Below are positions 46,299 through 57,786 of a stretch of 64,000 nt of DNA, one piece after another. Numbering within the stretch: position 1 is the stretch's first letter; each line of letters starts with the position of its first letter. Both the position numbers and the translations under genes were made by a program. The notes beneath the pieces were generated by a model that was not told the DNA's origin, searched no databases, and saw only the letters and a list, made by a program, of their open reading frames with translations. Origin of the DNA: Brachypodius melanocephalos (lineage: Eukaryota; Chordata; Aves; Passeriformes; Pycnonotidae); the NCBI GenBank assembly GCA_013398615.1, contig VZSR01001685.1, positions 4,557,019 through 4,621,018 of the forward strand. Direction: 5' to 3'.

Positions 46299-47903
46299 CT
46301 GAAAAACAAAATACGTGTCATTTTCAAACAGGCCTTTTACCAGAAGACATTTCCTTTCCAAACACATTTATCTGACACCACTGTTTAACACAGACATTTT
46401 GTATATATTTTTCCTCCATTTAATTACTGCATTTTCATATGCATGGCCCATTTGCATCCTGCTCAACTACAGGCCTTTTACTTTAAACAGAGAAGTCAGC
46501 CTAAAGATTGCTGAGGTTTCTTTCTATCATCTAGTGAACGATGGACACTGGGAAAACTAATAAGTAAAATCCTGATTTTTGACAAAGAACAGCAGCATTA
46601 TCTCAGAGCTGACTGAAAAAAATTCTTTTAATCAAACTTTGCGAACAATTGCATATATATATTCATGGAAACAACTGTAAAGCAATTTCATTTTAAAAAC
46701 ATCACCTCTTGATACAACAGAATCACTAGTTACAGGAGCTGCATAAAATCCCTATGAAGCTGATTAGAAAATTATGCAACAAATCCTTATTCTCATATAC
46801 ACACATGGTTTTATACATATATATACACATGAACAGACAGAACTGTGGCTTGATGTTCTTTAAAGAAGAAGCATTCTTAGAAAACAAGATCAAAACCAGA
46901 AATCATACTCCTGGAAAGACACATGCTACATCTGCTGGAAGAATACACCTGAGGGATGTGATCAGGATTTCTAAGACTTGTAAGCTGCAATACTTAAAGC
47001 AAATCATTGTCTGCTCTTCCTCAGTAATATGGGCCAAATAAAAACAGCAAGAACCATATTTAAATATAGAAAAAAGCAATACTCTATACCATTGACAACT
47101 GAACTGACCTGTGGACAACACTGCATATTTTCAACAGATTAGCTAGATAAAGAGCAGTCAACCAAAAACGAATAAGAATAGAAATAACATCTAACTAAAG
47201 TTATCAAGTATCAAACTGCCAGAAGCTCAGAGTATCCTATGCTTGTTCTGTTGTTATATTCTTCTTTACCAAGTGTATCCATCGATAAAAGAAATTACAC
47301 CATTCTGATGGACCTTGAATCTAACTCATTCTCAAGTTCTCAAGATATTTTAGTTCTGGAACTACTACTTTGATAACAGAAGTATATAGAATTTAACAAA
47401 ACTGAAGTGCAAGACAGCCAATTCATGGCCTACAAGTTACCTACAAGCCACAGAACCACCCATCTAGCTTGAAGCCTGCTGCAAATATTTCTTTTTCTTC
47501 ATCACCCAAGATCTCCTGATTTCAAGAAAAAGAAGAGCAAACTGCCAAAAATGTTTTAGCAGTAACAGTCCTCAGCATGGATGTTTTCTGGCCTAGGGGT
47601 GACTTTTCCTGCACAAATACACAGAGGTGGGAATGAACAACCCATATGCTCAAGTCTTCCACACTTCATGCACACAATACAATTCTACAGATCCATCACC
47701 TCGTGTGCCATTTACCTCACAAAGTCTACTGGTTGGAGGAAGTCAGGTGGTCTGCCTAAAGAAAGTAGCATTGTTTTTGTGCATGTTAACTATAAAACAG
47801 GGGAAAAAATCACAAATCTGTAAAGAGGGCCTTAATTTTACATATGATATCTGGTAAGATTACAGTATTATTCAGCTTTATAAAAAAAAAACAAACCTCT
47901 TAC

Positions 47904-48052
47904 CTTTTCCCCATTAATTGAAACACTGAGTATTCCAATGTTGACCTGCAACCATCGGTCAGATGGATTATAAATGCTAAGAACTGTCTGTGATGCAATT
48001 CCCAAACAACAGGCATTAGGGAACTTCAGTTCTTCTGGTACTTTTATATGTC
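47904..48052 (-). CDS. CEP192: CEP192 exon 14: start of SPD-2/ASH beta-domain half
   Basis: This 149-nt exon runs phase 1 to 0, with acceptor tcttccaaag and donor AAAG|gtaaga. It encodes VPEELKFPNACCLGIASQT and NPSDRWLQVNIGILSVSING, nearly identical to human. It begins the PapD-like repeats that define SPD-2 family proteins and dock onto centrosomes. Confidence 0.98.
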
Positions 48053-49199
48053 CTTTGGAAGAAAATATGTTCCTGTTAGTACTCAGAAGCAAATCAGCAC
48101 TTAGGCTGCCACCAAGTTTATGAACTCATTTGACAAATGCTTCATTATGGCAAAGAAATGTCTGACTCCTACAGTTCTCATAAGAATGTTTTCCACAAGC
48201 ATGGAATTTGAAATTTTGATAATTTCTAATTTGCATCTTAAAGTTCTACTGTGACAAAAATAAATACTTATGGAAATGGCACATTCCATACACACTCACA
48301 AGGTATATATATACACACCTGATATAAAACACTCAGTGGTCACAATTTAATCAGTACTAGCCCAACTCAGAAAATTTGAACATTACTATTACAAAATCTT
48401 GTTAGCATAAAAGTAGGTAAGGAGTATTTCACTATTTTAAAATGCACTAATAAGATCAATTATTTGGAACAATCAATAAACAAGCTCTAAACTGCCACAG
48501 ATTCAAATCTTCAACCCCACTAGCTTGTCATTAGGCTAAAAGAATTAGCCAGAAAAAAAAAAGTATAGCAAAAAACAGCTAACAAGATTGTAGGTTAAAA
48601 CAAGTTTTTAAAATTAAACAGTAATTTGTGTTGCTTAGGTTTAGAGTTAAGTCTAGATACCAAGTAATGGTAGAAAGGACAGAAGACACTTGGCAGCTTG
48701 TCTTTCCCTTCATAACCAGCAAACAGTTTCAACCCTCCATGAGGTTCAAACCTCTTATGACTTTTGGCCTTCTTTGACTGCTAATACCAAATTAGGCTGG
48801 AAATGGAAATGTACTCTACTTTCCAGATAAAATACAATGGAATTTCAAGAGCATGACTTGTCTTGCCTAGTTTGAACTGCAGCTAGGATTTCTCTTCCTC
48901 CTATGAAAGGTAGTTCTGGATCCTTTACACAAACACAAAACTACTTAATATTGAAAAATGCTGAAATTCTTCTAAATTATGAGAAATGTTTTTGAAGACC
49001 ATTAGGGGAGCTATACAAATAGACACCGAATTCAGAGAACAACATTAAACAAGGAAAACTGGTAATAGGCTTTGCATAAATAATAATTGCAGTTACACTT
49101 AGTACCATCTTAATTTTCTTTACTACAATATAAGCCACATCACTATCACCATTCCTGTCCATAGCTGTATTTCAAACACACTGTAAAAATCACACTTAC

Positions 49200-50100
49200 C
49201 AATACCAGGTGACTTTGACAACTCCCACTCACTTCCACCAGCTCCAAGAGGTTGTTGAGTACATGGTTTTATATTTAAGATATTACTATTCCATGAAGGA
49301 TGATGTGGATTATAAAGTGAAGCTGCACTCAAAAAGCCAGGACCAATATTTGGACCTAAAGGAATTCCTAATGTAAGTGGATTCTCAACATGTCCTGCTG
49401 GGATACCAGAACAAGGAAGCCCTGCTGGAAGGCCAAAACCTGCAGAGCTGCAGCCATGAAACTGAGACAGAACTGCATTTCCTGTATGTTGTATAGTTCC
49501 CAGATGTTGTTGTGCAAAGGGAGTTGTTGCAAGAGAACGCCCTGTAAGCAAGGTGGGGACAGAAGAAGAAATTGCTTGACTCTGAGATGTAGTGACATGG
49601 GATTTAACAGTTGATACGTGAACACACTGTTCACCAGAGGAGTTTTGATTGCATGGCAAACAGGTGTTTAATCCAGAATAAACAGGTAACATATTCAGAG
49701 ATGGTAATCCTTGTCTCTGTGCTTTGTTTGTTTGATCCTGACACACTTCTTGTACATCAACATTTACAGAATGTGGCTGAAAGGTGCAGAGTTGACTTGG
49801 TAAAGCTGATTTAACACGTTCTAGATCTTCATGATTTGCTGCTACATTTGAAGGAATAAATGGAGGCTGCTTTTCATTCTTCACAAAACCTTCTTTGGCC
49901 AGTTCTTGGTCCAGTACATTATGAGGCTTTCTTTGAAGACCAGCAAGTTCATTTTCTTCTTGTTTCTTGTCAATACTATGTACTGCTTCTTTCCTATTTC
50001 TTTGACGTGAGTGGTCTTCTAGATTTTCTTTTTTACGTTCCTGTGGAGGAATTGGGCTGGCCTGAATTATTGTTGTGCTCAGTTCACCAGCATTTTCACC
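49200..50100 (-). CDS. CEP192: CEP192 exon 13, 901-nt linker exon
   Basis: This is the second giant exon (phase 0 to 1; acceptor tttatttactag, donor ATTG|gtaagt). It begins GELSTTIIQASPIPPQER, close to the human ELSTTIIQGSP start. After a charged Lys/Glu stretch it becomes Gly/Ser/Pro/Gln-rich, with PTLLTGRSLATTPFAQQHLG and NIGPGFLSAASLYNP, echoing human SLSAAPFAQRYLG and NIGSGWMGTSSLCNP. It is mostly disordered sequence leading into the first folded ASH domain. Confidence 0.97.
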
Positions 50101-50342
50101 CTAGTAAATAAATATAACATACAGTATTACATATTTTAGAAAAGCAGTAGGATATATAAGATACACCTAATTCTGGTACTGCCTGTTCAGGAAACTTTCC
50201 TGTCCGATCATTGTTGGTATTGCCATCCAACATAAATAACCAAGTTTGTCATAGCTGAAGTTTTACTTTTTTAACTGTGACTCTTCACCTTGAAAAAGAA
50301 AACCTACAGCTTCAAGCTGTCTGCTATCCTAAAGACACATTC

Positions 50343-50445
50343 TACTGGCTCTGGCTGAGATGGAGTCGATTTTCTTCACAGCAGTCTCTGTGGTGCTATA
50401 TTTTTAGACTTGTGTTCAAAACAGTATTAATAACACACCAGACAT
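50343..50445 (+). mobile_element. Degraded fragment of a related LTR
   Basis: About 100 bp, from ctggctctggctgagatgga to attaataacacaccagac, aligns with the first 100 nt of the solo LTR read from 56734 downward. It is in plus orientation, antisense to CEP192, and is followed by an A-rich run. Its 3' part is missing. Confidence 0.65.
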
Positions 50446-51415
50446 ACTAGCCAGATTTAAAAAAAAAAAAAAAAAACAACAACAAAAAAACCCCACCTGA
50501 ATGGCCTTGAACCAAACCATCAACCAAAAAGGCTTTGAGATGCATGAAAATGCATTGATACAAATATTCACTTTGTGTGCTCACACAATTCAATCATTCA
50601 GAGACCTGCCATTTTGACAGGTATGGTATAGCTGGAATGAGCACTCATATTTACACACACATGCATGTAAGTCAGAAAGTTTTTTCAGGTTTGAACTTTC
50701 TGGTTTTATGAAGTTCCATCCACAATTACACTTTGGAAGCAGGGCAACGTAACACAGATTTCAGTCCAAGGAATGCATAAATTCAGATAAAAGATTGCCA
50801 ATTATTTTAATCAGCATAGGACTGCAAGTCTGAACACAAATTTCACCCTTGGTGTACATTCTTTTCTAAACCAGTAAAACCAGTCAGAATGACTGTCAGA
50901 GGTAGAAAATTATAGTTTCAGTCCTGAAAAAAGTAGTACAAGCTATATTATGTATGTATATACACTTCTCCAGGAAACAAACCAAAACAGAAGTATTCTC
51001 CTAACAGCTGAAGCTGAATAGCAAGGGAGCCTCAGGTGTGATGACAGTAATATAGATCCTGCAAAATACTATTGGAATACCACACCTCATTCCAAGAACA
51101 GAATGACTTAATGAGAAATTATGGAAAAGAACGAAAGGAAAAAATACATCAATTCTAACTTTTTCAGAAGTTCCTAGTTCTTTGATTGTTTTACTGTGTT
51201 TGTATTTATTAGAGTGTGTGCATTTAGCACAGTGGATACCAAAATTCAAATTTTTGAAAAACTCAGAAGCTGGAAAGAAGAAAAATATCTTTTCCCTATG
51301 CACAGCATACCCTAAACTGCTTTAAAACCCTGAAGGCTTTTTCTAATTTAGAATTACTTTGACCTGTAAATTTTGGTTTAGGGGCAAAGGGGAGGTGCTA
51401 TTTTGTGTTTCTTAC

Positions 51416-51587
51416 CCAGTATGTCCCTGGATTATGAATCACTGCTGAGTTCTTATGGGTACTGCCAGATGCAGAGACATAGGTTAACCTGCTCATGCTT
51501 GGACTTGAGTAAGCAGATTGAGGTAGCACACTCTCTTTGCAAGGAGATTCCTGACAATGTGATGGGCAAATTAAGTCCATTTCAGAT
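51416..51587 (-). CDS. CEP192: CEP192 exon 12
   Basis: This 172-nt exon runs phase 2 to 0, with acceptor atctttttcag and donor CTGG|gtaaga. It contains SMSRLTYVSASGS, matching human VSRLTYVSEPESS. The flanks are variable and Ser/Cys-rich. Confidence 0.95.
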
Positions 51588-52701
51588 CTGAAAAAGATAT
51601 TCAAAATATGCCAGTATTAAAATATGCATTTTTAATGCTGCCCTCAAGAAAATCAATGTTACATATTACTTGTACTGTTCTAAAAGTCAACTCACTTAGC
51701 TGTTCTGTTAAATACAGTCAGTAGAAATGAGAAATAAGCTCTCAATTAACCTTTACAAGTTCTGGCTTTGGTGCACATAAAACACAGTTTCATTCCATAT
51801 AAATCCATATACGTAAAGCATCAGAGTTCCACAACTGAACTCAGATGCTAAGGCCACAGAAACAACACAACTTATTAAAAGAGATGAATCAATATACTTG
51901 TATCTAACTAGATTAAAAAGTCAAAAGAAATCGTTTAACCTCCCAGGCACCACACATTAGCTTCCTATTTGCTGCTGAGATTCTCTTAATTTCAAATACC
52001 TGAAAACACAGGATCTCTCAGCACTTTGCTCAACAAGAAAAGCTAGCATGACAACAATTAAGGTCACTGACAATTTTAACTGGAAGTCCTAATAGCTATA
52101 TAACATGCCTGCAAAAATACATCTACTCCTGCACATATCCATTTCTGAGAAATGCCAGACAGCCTGTAATTCTAATAACACATACAAACACACAAACTGT
52201 AGTTAAATACCAAACAATGAACTTAAAAATTAAGTCAGGGAAATCAGTTGCCTCATCTTCTTATGAGACTGCCCACAACCATTAGCTACTGGCCAAGATT
52301 TTAAGACTACAGAACCAATACAGTTGCAATCTCATGACACTTACTGTTATAGGAGCTCATTTAAGAAACATTGTTCTTTCAGTTGCTAAGGAAACCTTAA
52401 ACCTTGGGCACAAGGGTGTATCAAAATATAAAATAATCAAAAGCAATACAAATACTTTTACCCACCCTTTTCCACAACAAGCAATGATACAAATCAGAGA
52501 ACCAAATGGAGCTAAATACTTCTAAGTTTTAAAAAAACATCTTCATCGGTCTATGGAATATCCAGCTTAGTGCATAATGAAGTCTTAGCCTAATAAAGAT
52601 CTTCTATAAATCTAGATCACAGTCAATATTTAAAGTAACACATGATCCCTCAACAATCCTCATGAAGCACTAATTCTTATCACCTGCACCAATAAATTTA
52701 C

Positions 52702-52828
52702 CCTGAAAATGCTGTTCCAGAAGTCTCACTAGGAGAAGAGTGAATCAGAGGTGAAGTTGAAGGTCTGAAGCTGTATTGCTCACCCTCCAGATTTAAGTCA
52801 CATTCAGGTAGAATGGGGGGTTTATGCT
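52702..52828 (-). CDS. CEP192: CEP192 exon 11
   Basis: This 127-nt exon runs phase 1 to 2, with acceptor ttttttgccag and donor CAGG|gtaaat. It encodes YSFRPSTSPLIHSSPSETSG, matching the human SFRPSTSPLSHSSPSEISGT block, a Ser/Pro-rich likely phospho-regulated segment. Confidence 0.97.
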
Positions 52829-52940
52829 CTGGCAAAAAAAAACAAAATTTAAGCACCATATTTCCTTATGAACAGGAAACAAGTTTACTGTCAAGAAAAG
52901 CTTTTTCAACAACTAATTGCATTTATATAGGTTTACTTAC

Positions 52941-53952
52941 CAGTACTATTCTGGAAAGCTGAGGAGAGATTCCCGAAAGTTACGTGTTTTGCATTCCCAC
53001 CAGGATGAGTACTGGCATCCTTGTTTCTCTTCTCTATATTTTGCTTCCTCTCATCATTGCTCAATTTCTGCACAGGCTTGGCTGTTGTAGGACTTACTGA
53101 GACATATTTACTGGATTGTTTGGCAGGTTTTAAACTGCTGAGGGATGGAGTATTTCCTGCACTTCCCTCCACCAAATCATTACATGGTTCAGGAACAGCA
53201 TTTGCTGCTTGAGCTACTGTTTTTCTATTGTCCCTTACAGTACATGTATTAGCGAGGTTGTTGTTCTGGTAAGAAGGCAGATTTCGCTGTGCCACTTCCA
53301 TTTTTGCTGCTGAGAGAATTCCACATGTATGGGCTTCATTTCCATTAAGTGTCTCTGATCTAATATCAGCATCCGTTGACTGTAAATGTTTCCTATTAAC
53401 CAAATCTGACAACTTTTCTGAATATTGAACATTATCTGCAATTACATCTCCAAGGTTGGGAATACCAGACAGACTAGAAAAATTCTGACTGTCACTTTCT
53501 TCATTAAGATAATCAAGCAATCGCTTCTCTATTCCTCGCTGTTTACTATGATTATTCATCAAGTCTTCTGCAAGAGCATCCTTATGTTTATCTTTACCCA
53601 GTAAAAAGGTATCAGATGTAAGGTTCTGGACAGATGCTTCATGTTTCATAACACTCTCGTATTCACTTTCACATCTGTTCTCATCTGTTTTTTTGAGGTA
53701 TTTTTCCATATCAAATGCACTATTTTCCTCATTGCTGGATACCTCATTAGCAAAGAGTTCAGCCTCTTTAACAACTCCAGGAAGGACATGTGTCCTTTTA
53801 CTTTTATTGGAGAGTGCCATCATCATAGCAGCTAGCTGGGAAGGTTCAGCACTGCAGGAAGCGTTAGCAATAGCATTTGCAATGGTGCTGATACTCAAGA
53901 CAGAGTCAGAATGATTAGACAAGCCATCCCCATTGCCTTTCTGAATTCCATC
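52941..53952 (-). CDS. CEP192: CEP192 exon 10, 1,012-nt giant exon
   Basis: This is the longest coding block in the window (phase 0 to 1; acceptor gttttgttgtag, donor ACTG|gtaagt). It opens with the conserved SVLSISTIANAIANAS and PSQLAAMMMALSNKSK, then NSAFDMEKYLKKT, all clearly CEP192. It then runs through about 220 residues rich in Asn, Ser, Lys and Glu with no predicted fold, before KHVTFGN near the end (human KHVTFEN). The spaced motifs in a diverging linker suggest short binding sites for regulators. No stop or frameshift is present. Confidence 0.98.
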
Positions 53953-54609
53953 CTACAACAAAACAAAATGAGTTAAGCACCACAGTAAGAAAATTTTTGT
54001 TTAGTGTTTTGTTTCTTGTTTGCATTTCAGAACGTGGCAATATATTAACATTCTTCATTGATGCATTTTCAAACACCTGTCTAGAAGGAACACTGCAATA
54101 GACATTATTCTCATTCTCCTGATTTTTAAAATCTACTTCATAAAGGCTTTTCTAGGTTGAATAAGTATTGCCTACTAGGAAGCCCTAGTTCCTGTGAAAC
54201 TTTTAAAATCCTGAAATGTTTTATTTAGTTCAGTTGAAAGAACTAGGAGTAAAATCCTATCAGGGACAAATAGCAGAGAAGTTACTGTGACCAAATATAC
54301 AGTAACTTCCCAATTAACTTTAAATCACCTGCCTCTACAGAGAGAAGACACAGCTATTCCTACAGCTTTTTCTATCACTCAAGTATGATTGCTTCTTTAG
54401 TTTTCACATTGGCTATTCCTAGCAAAGGGCATGGAGTAGGTAGACAGTTATGTCCAGGGTCCAGTTTCTTTCTGTCTCTCTGATGGATACAAACACAGGA
54501 AGAATTGAAAACACCCATCCTCCTGTAGCTGTGCATGCATGACTTCACAAGATCCTCACTAAAAGACAGACAAAGCATGGAGCAGACACGTACACCATGA
54601 CTGGACTGA

Positions 54610-55085
54610 AAACAAGCTGAACTGCCAGGCTCAAAGGGTAGACCAGCTGCACCAAGTCCATCAGGAGGCCTGTCTCTCACTGGTAGAGTATCCTGAGGAT
54701 CAATACAAGGGCCAGAGTACTGTTCAACAACTTCATTAATGATGTGGGTGATCAGGCAGAGTACACCTCCAGCAAGTTCCATCATCATACAAAATTGGGA
54801 GGTGTGGCTGATATGCCAGGAGAGTCAGCTGCCATTCAGAGGCACCTCAACAGGACAGAAAGATGGGCTGAGAAGTTCAAAGGGAAATGCCAAGATCAGC
54901 ACCTAAGAAGGAATAACCCCAGGCTCCTGTACAGGCCTTGGACCAACCAGCTGGAAAACAGCTTGGCAGGAAAGGGCTGGAGAGTCCTGGCAGACATGAA
55001 GTTGAACACAAGCCAGGCAAAGAAGCTCAACAGCATCCTGGCCTGCATTAGGAGCAGCACTGCCGGCAGGCTTAGGGAGGTGACA
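54610..55085 (+). mobile_element. CR1 LINE internal fragment
   Basis: Plus-orientation CR1 reverse transcriptase region. It holds the ggaggcctgtctctcac, ttcaacaacttcattaatga and ctcaacaggacagaaagatg blocks and ends near aggcttagggaggtga. The usual CR1 3' tail is missing. It lies antisense in the intron between CEP192 exons 9 and 10. The 158-codon plus ORF here is the broken reverse transcriptase. Confidence 0.9.
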
Positions 55086-55578
55086 CAGGCAGGGAAGGGA
55101 GGTATCAAGAACTACCAAACTAAAAAGATACTTTTTTCAGACTTGCACCATGTTTATATTCTTAAATTCTATCAACTAAAAAATTTTATTCCAATGCTAA
55201 AGACAAGTTGTTTCATTTAAAAAAATAGAAAGGGAGGACACAGCTGAAATTCAGAAACTTGATCACAGAACATCAACAGCCTACAAGTCTCTAAAAAACT
55301 ATGGGCTGATAGACTAAGCAATTCCAAAAGTGAAGTTGGAAGAAAAAGGAAAATGAGATGGTGAAAGTAACACCTGACTTCCTACAGGATCATACCATTC
55401 TAATGAAGCTATCCTAAGAAACAGGCACGTACTAGGATTCAAATGATCAATACAAAAAGCAGTGAGCTGATATGAAAGTCCAAATTTAGCTGTATTCAAA
55501 GAAAAAATAATTATTGGAGTAATTTGAGTTTTGGTTCAGTTCATAGTTGCACTTTAAAGAAAAATACAAGAGAAATAC

Positions 55579-55709
55579 CTCTGCTTTACTTCTTTTAGCA
55601 GCTTCTGTATTAATGTTTTCATGTATTCCAGCAGTAGAATCCATCCTATGCTCTGAACCTTCAGAGCTGGTAAAATTTGCATGTTCTCTTGTTTGTGCTT
55701 CTAAGTTAT
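55579..55709 (-). CDS. CEP192: CEP192 exon 9
   Basis: This 131-nt exon runs phase 1 to 0, with acceptor ttgttgttag and donor AGAG|gtattt. It is a hydrophilic Glu/Ser/Asn-rich segment with little similarity to human. It is assigned by phase, splice sites and position between exons 8 and 10. Confidence 0.88.
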
Positions 55710-55832
55710 CTAACAACAAAAACAAGGAATTAATAATTACTGTAAGTGAGGAAATTGTCTAAAAACCTGCATTCTCGGGATACACATGCTCCCTCAATGC
55801 CACATAGGAAAAGAGAGCTGTTCCATCATTAC

Positions 55833-55959
55833 CTGAAAACGGCTCCTCAGACAACTGTGAAATCTCTTGGCCGATGTCACCTCCTGACGAATCAGATCGC
55901 CTTAACAAAGAAACAGGTGGCCTTTCCTTCGGGGATGTAATATAGTAACCAAAAGATGG
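55833..55959 (-). CDS. CEP192: CEP192 exon 8
   Basis: This 127-nt exon runs phase 0 to 1, with acceptor ttttttatag and donor TCAG|gtaatg. It encodes PSFGYYITSPKERPPVSLLR, matching the human PSFGYFIRSPEKREP block, followed by a variable Ser/Glu-rich tail. Confidence 0.97.
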
Positions 55960-56160
55960 CTATAAAAAAATACCCCGGAATACAGCATGAGTAAATTTAA
56001 TAATTAACAAATAGGTTCAATGCACTTGCAAAGCCCACAGTGCTTGCTCGATATACCTCTCCTACCACTAAGAAATAACATGTGCCTCCTAGCATTGCAA
56101 ATGCCTAATCTAAACACACACACTGCACTTCCCCACACATACATAAAATAAACTAACAAC

Positions 56161-56734
56161 TGGCACAGCTGAACCCCAGCTAGCGACTAAGTACCACACA
56201 GCTGTTTGCTCATTCCCCACCTCCTCCCGACAGAAAGAACTGGAAAGAACAGGTAAACCTCGTGGGTTGAGAGAAGAACAGTTTAATAACTGACACAAGA
56301 TATAAATTGTAGCTATAATACTGGTAATGAAAAAGAAGGAGAGTGGAATAACACTAAAGAGAAACAAGTGGTGCACAACACAAATTGCTCAGTGGCCACA
56401 GACCAGTACCCAGCCTGTCCCTGAACAGTGATCCATATGGCTGCCAGCCAACTCCCCCCAGTTTATAGACTGAGCAGGATGTTCTATGACACAGAATATC
56501 CCTTTGCTCAGTTTGGGTCAGCTGTCCTGGCCCTGCTCCCTGGGAGCTTCTTGCGCACCTGCTTCACTGGCAGCGCATGAGACACTCCAAAGTCCTTGAT
56601 TTAAGGTAAGCACTACTTAGCAACAACCCAAACATCAGTGTGTTATCAACATTATTCTCATAATAAATCCAAAACACAGCACTGTACTAACTGCTACAAA
56701 GAAAACTAACTCTATCGCAACCAAAATCAGGACA
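56161..56734 (-). mobile_element. Endogenous retrovirus solo LTR, bird type
   Basis: A 574-bp unit with TG...CA ends. It is flanked by CAAC on both sides (56157-56160 and 56735-56738; ACAAC if the terminal A is shared). On the minus strand it reads from tgtcctgattttggttgcga, through a TATA-like tataaactggggggagttgg, to a 3' end resembling common bird LTRs (ctggggttcagctgtgcca). No internal retroviral sequence is adjacent, so it is a solo LTR left by recombination. It is in sense orientation within the CEP192 intron between exons 7 and 8. Confidence 0.85.
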
Positions 56735-57448
56735 CAACTTACTTATACCAGTTACTCAAAATAAAGAAAATAAAGTACATACGCTCACATCATCTCTGCC
56801 TGGAGGCATGGTCTGCCATTAAGCCTTGGAATGCTTAGGACAGACTCTAACTCTGCCAACTCCAGCAATTCCTCATAATACAAGTGTGTGTGACTTCTTC
56901 CGATTGTACACATTTCCCAGTATTTTTTTTTTGTCTGAAACACAGATGGGATCCTGTCTACCAAGAGCAGAAGAGAGAAGTACCAGGTATCCAACAGATG
57001 CAAGAAGTATCCAGATGTTGGTAAGTCAGAATCTAGATAATTACAATTTTACTGAAGTTGGGCATTGCCCAGATAGCACATCAACTATCCATAGCCATTC
57101 AGAGATGCCCTCACTGTTCAAATACCCTTGAAGCAGCACTTCACTCAACTGTGTAGATAATTTGCTGGGACCTCCAACATACCTCCTGTAAATGGTGTAC
57201 CCTTCTCCCTCTAATCCTACATATAATTATTTCCTGACCAAAAGGTGAAGATCAACATTCACCCATAACAGCAGCAAGCACTTCACATCAAAAATTCCAG
57301 TAGGAAACTAGTCAACCCACACCTGTTGCACACAGAGAATTTCCTTCCTAAAGGAACTTAGAACTCATTACAAAATAACAAAACTAGTGCTAGTTGTTGC
57401 TTGTCTTGTCTTTTCCTTGTTTCTCAATATTCACATTTAGATACCTAC

Positions 57449-57640
57449 CCGTTTCACATCACTGCCTCCACCCAGACATCCAAGAGCTTCTGATCTCTGA
57501 CCAAAGAACTCCCCCAAAGACAAGCGTAAATAGCTGGCATCTTTATGAAGATCAGATGTTCTCTGCAGAAGGAAGCTATTAGCAGATTTCCACGAAGTAT
57601 TTGCCAATTCAGATGCATTTGGACTGCCTACCTTTCCTGC
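57449..57640 (-). CDS. CEP192: CEP192 exon 7: Aurora-A-binding region
   Basis: This 192-nt exon is phase 0 to 0, with acceptor ttgtctgcag and donor ACGG|gtaggt. It encodes a variable start and then DASYLRLSLGEFF and RSEALGCLGGG, nearly identical to human. In human the surrounding segment wraps Aurora-A and promotes its dimerisation and activation (family knowledge). The helix-forming residues are intact, so the function is probably conserved. Confidence 0.97.
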
Positions 57641-57721
57641 CTGCAGACAAAGAGGTTTCAGAAGTTGCAACTTGTAAATAAATTAGAAAACTATTTTGTT
57701 TACATTGAGGTTATTAGTTAC

Positions 57722-57786
57722 CTGCACAAGTCTGTGTGCTTTCTCAAATTCTTCCTCATCTTGTGCAATCATAGCTGCTGCTTGAG
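57722..57786 (-). CDS. CEP192: CEP192 exon 6 (IAQDEEEFEKAHRLVQ)
   Basis: This 65-nt exon runs phase 1 to 0, with acceptor tggttttaag and donor GCAG|gtaact. It encodes AAMIAQDEEEFEKAHRLVQ, matching the human DEEEFNKEHQFIQ block at the start of the Aurora-A-binding region. Skipping it would shift the frame. Confidence 0.95.

Noticed and set aside
54375..55220. Long ORFs on both strands (137 and 158 codons)
   Set aside because: They lie in or beside a dead CR1 element; the plus frame is its broken reverse transcriptase.
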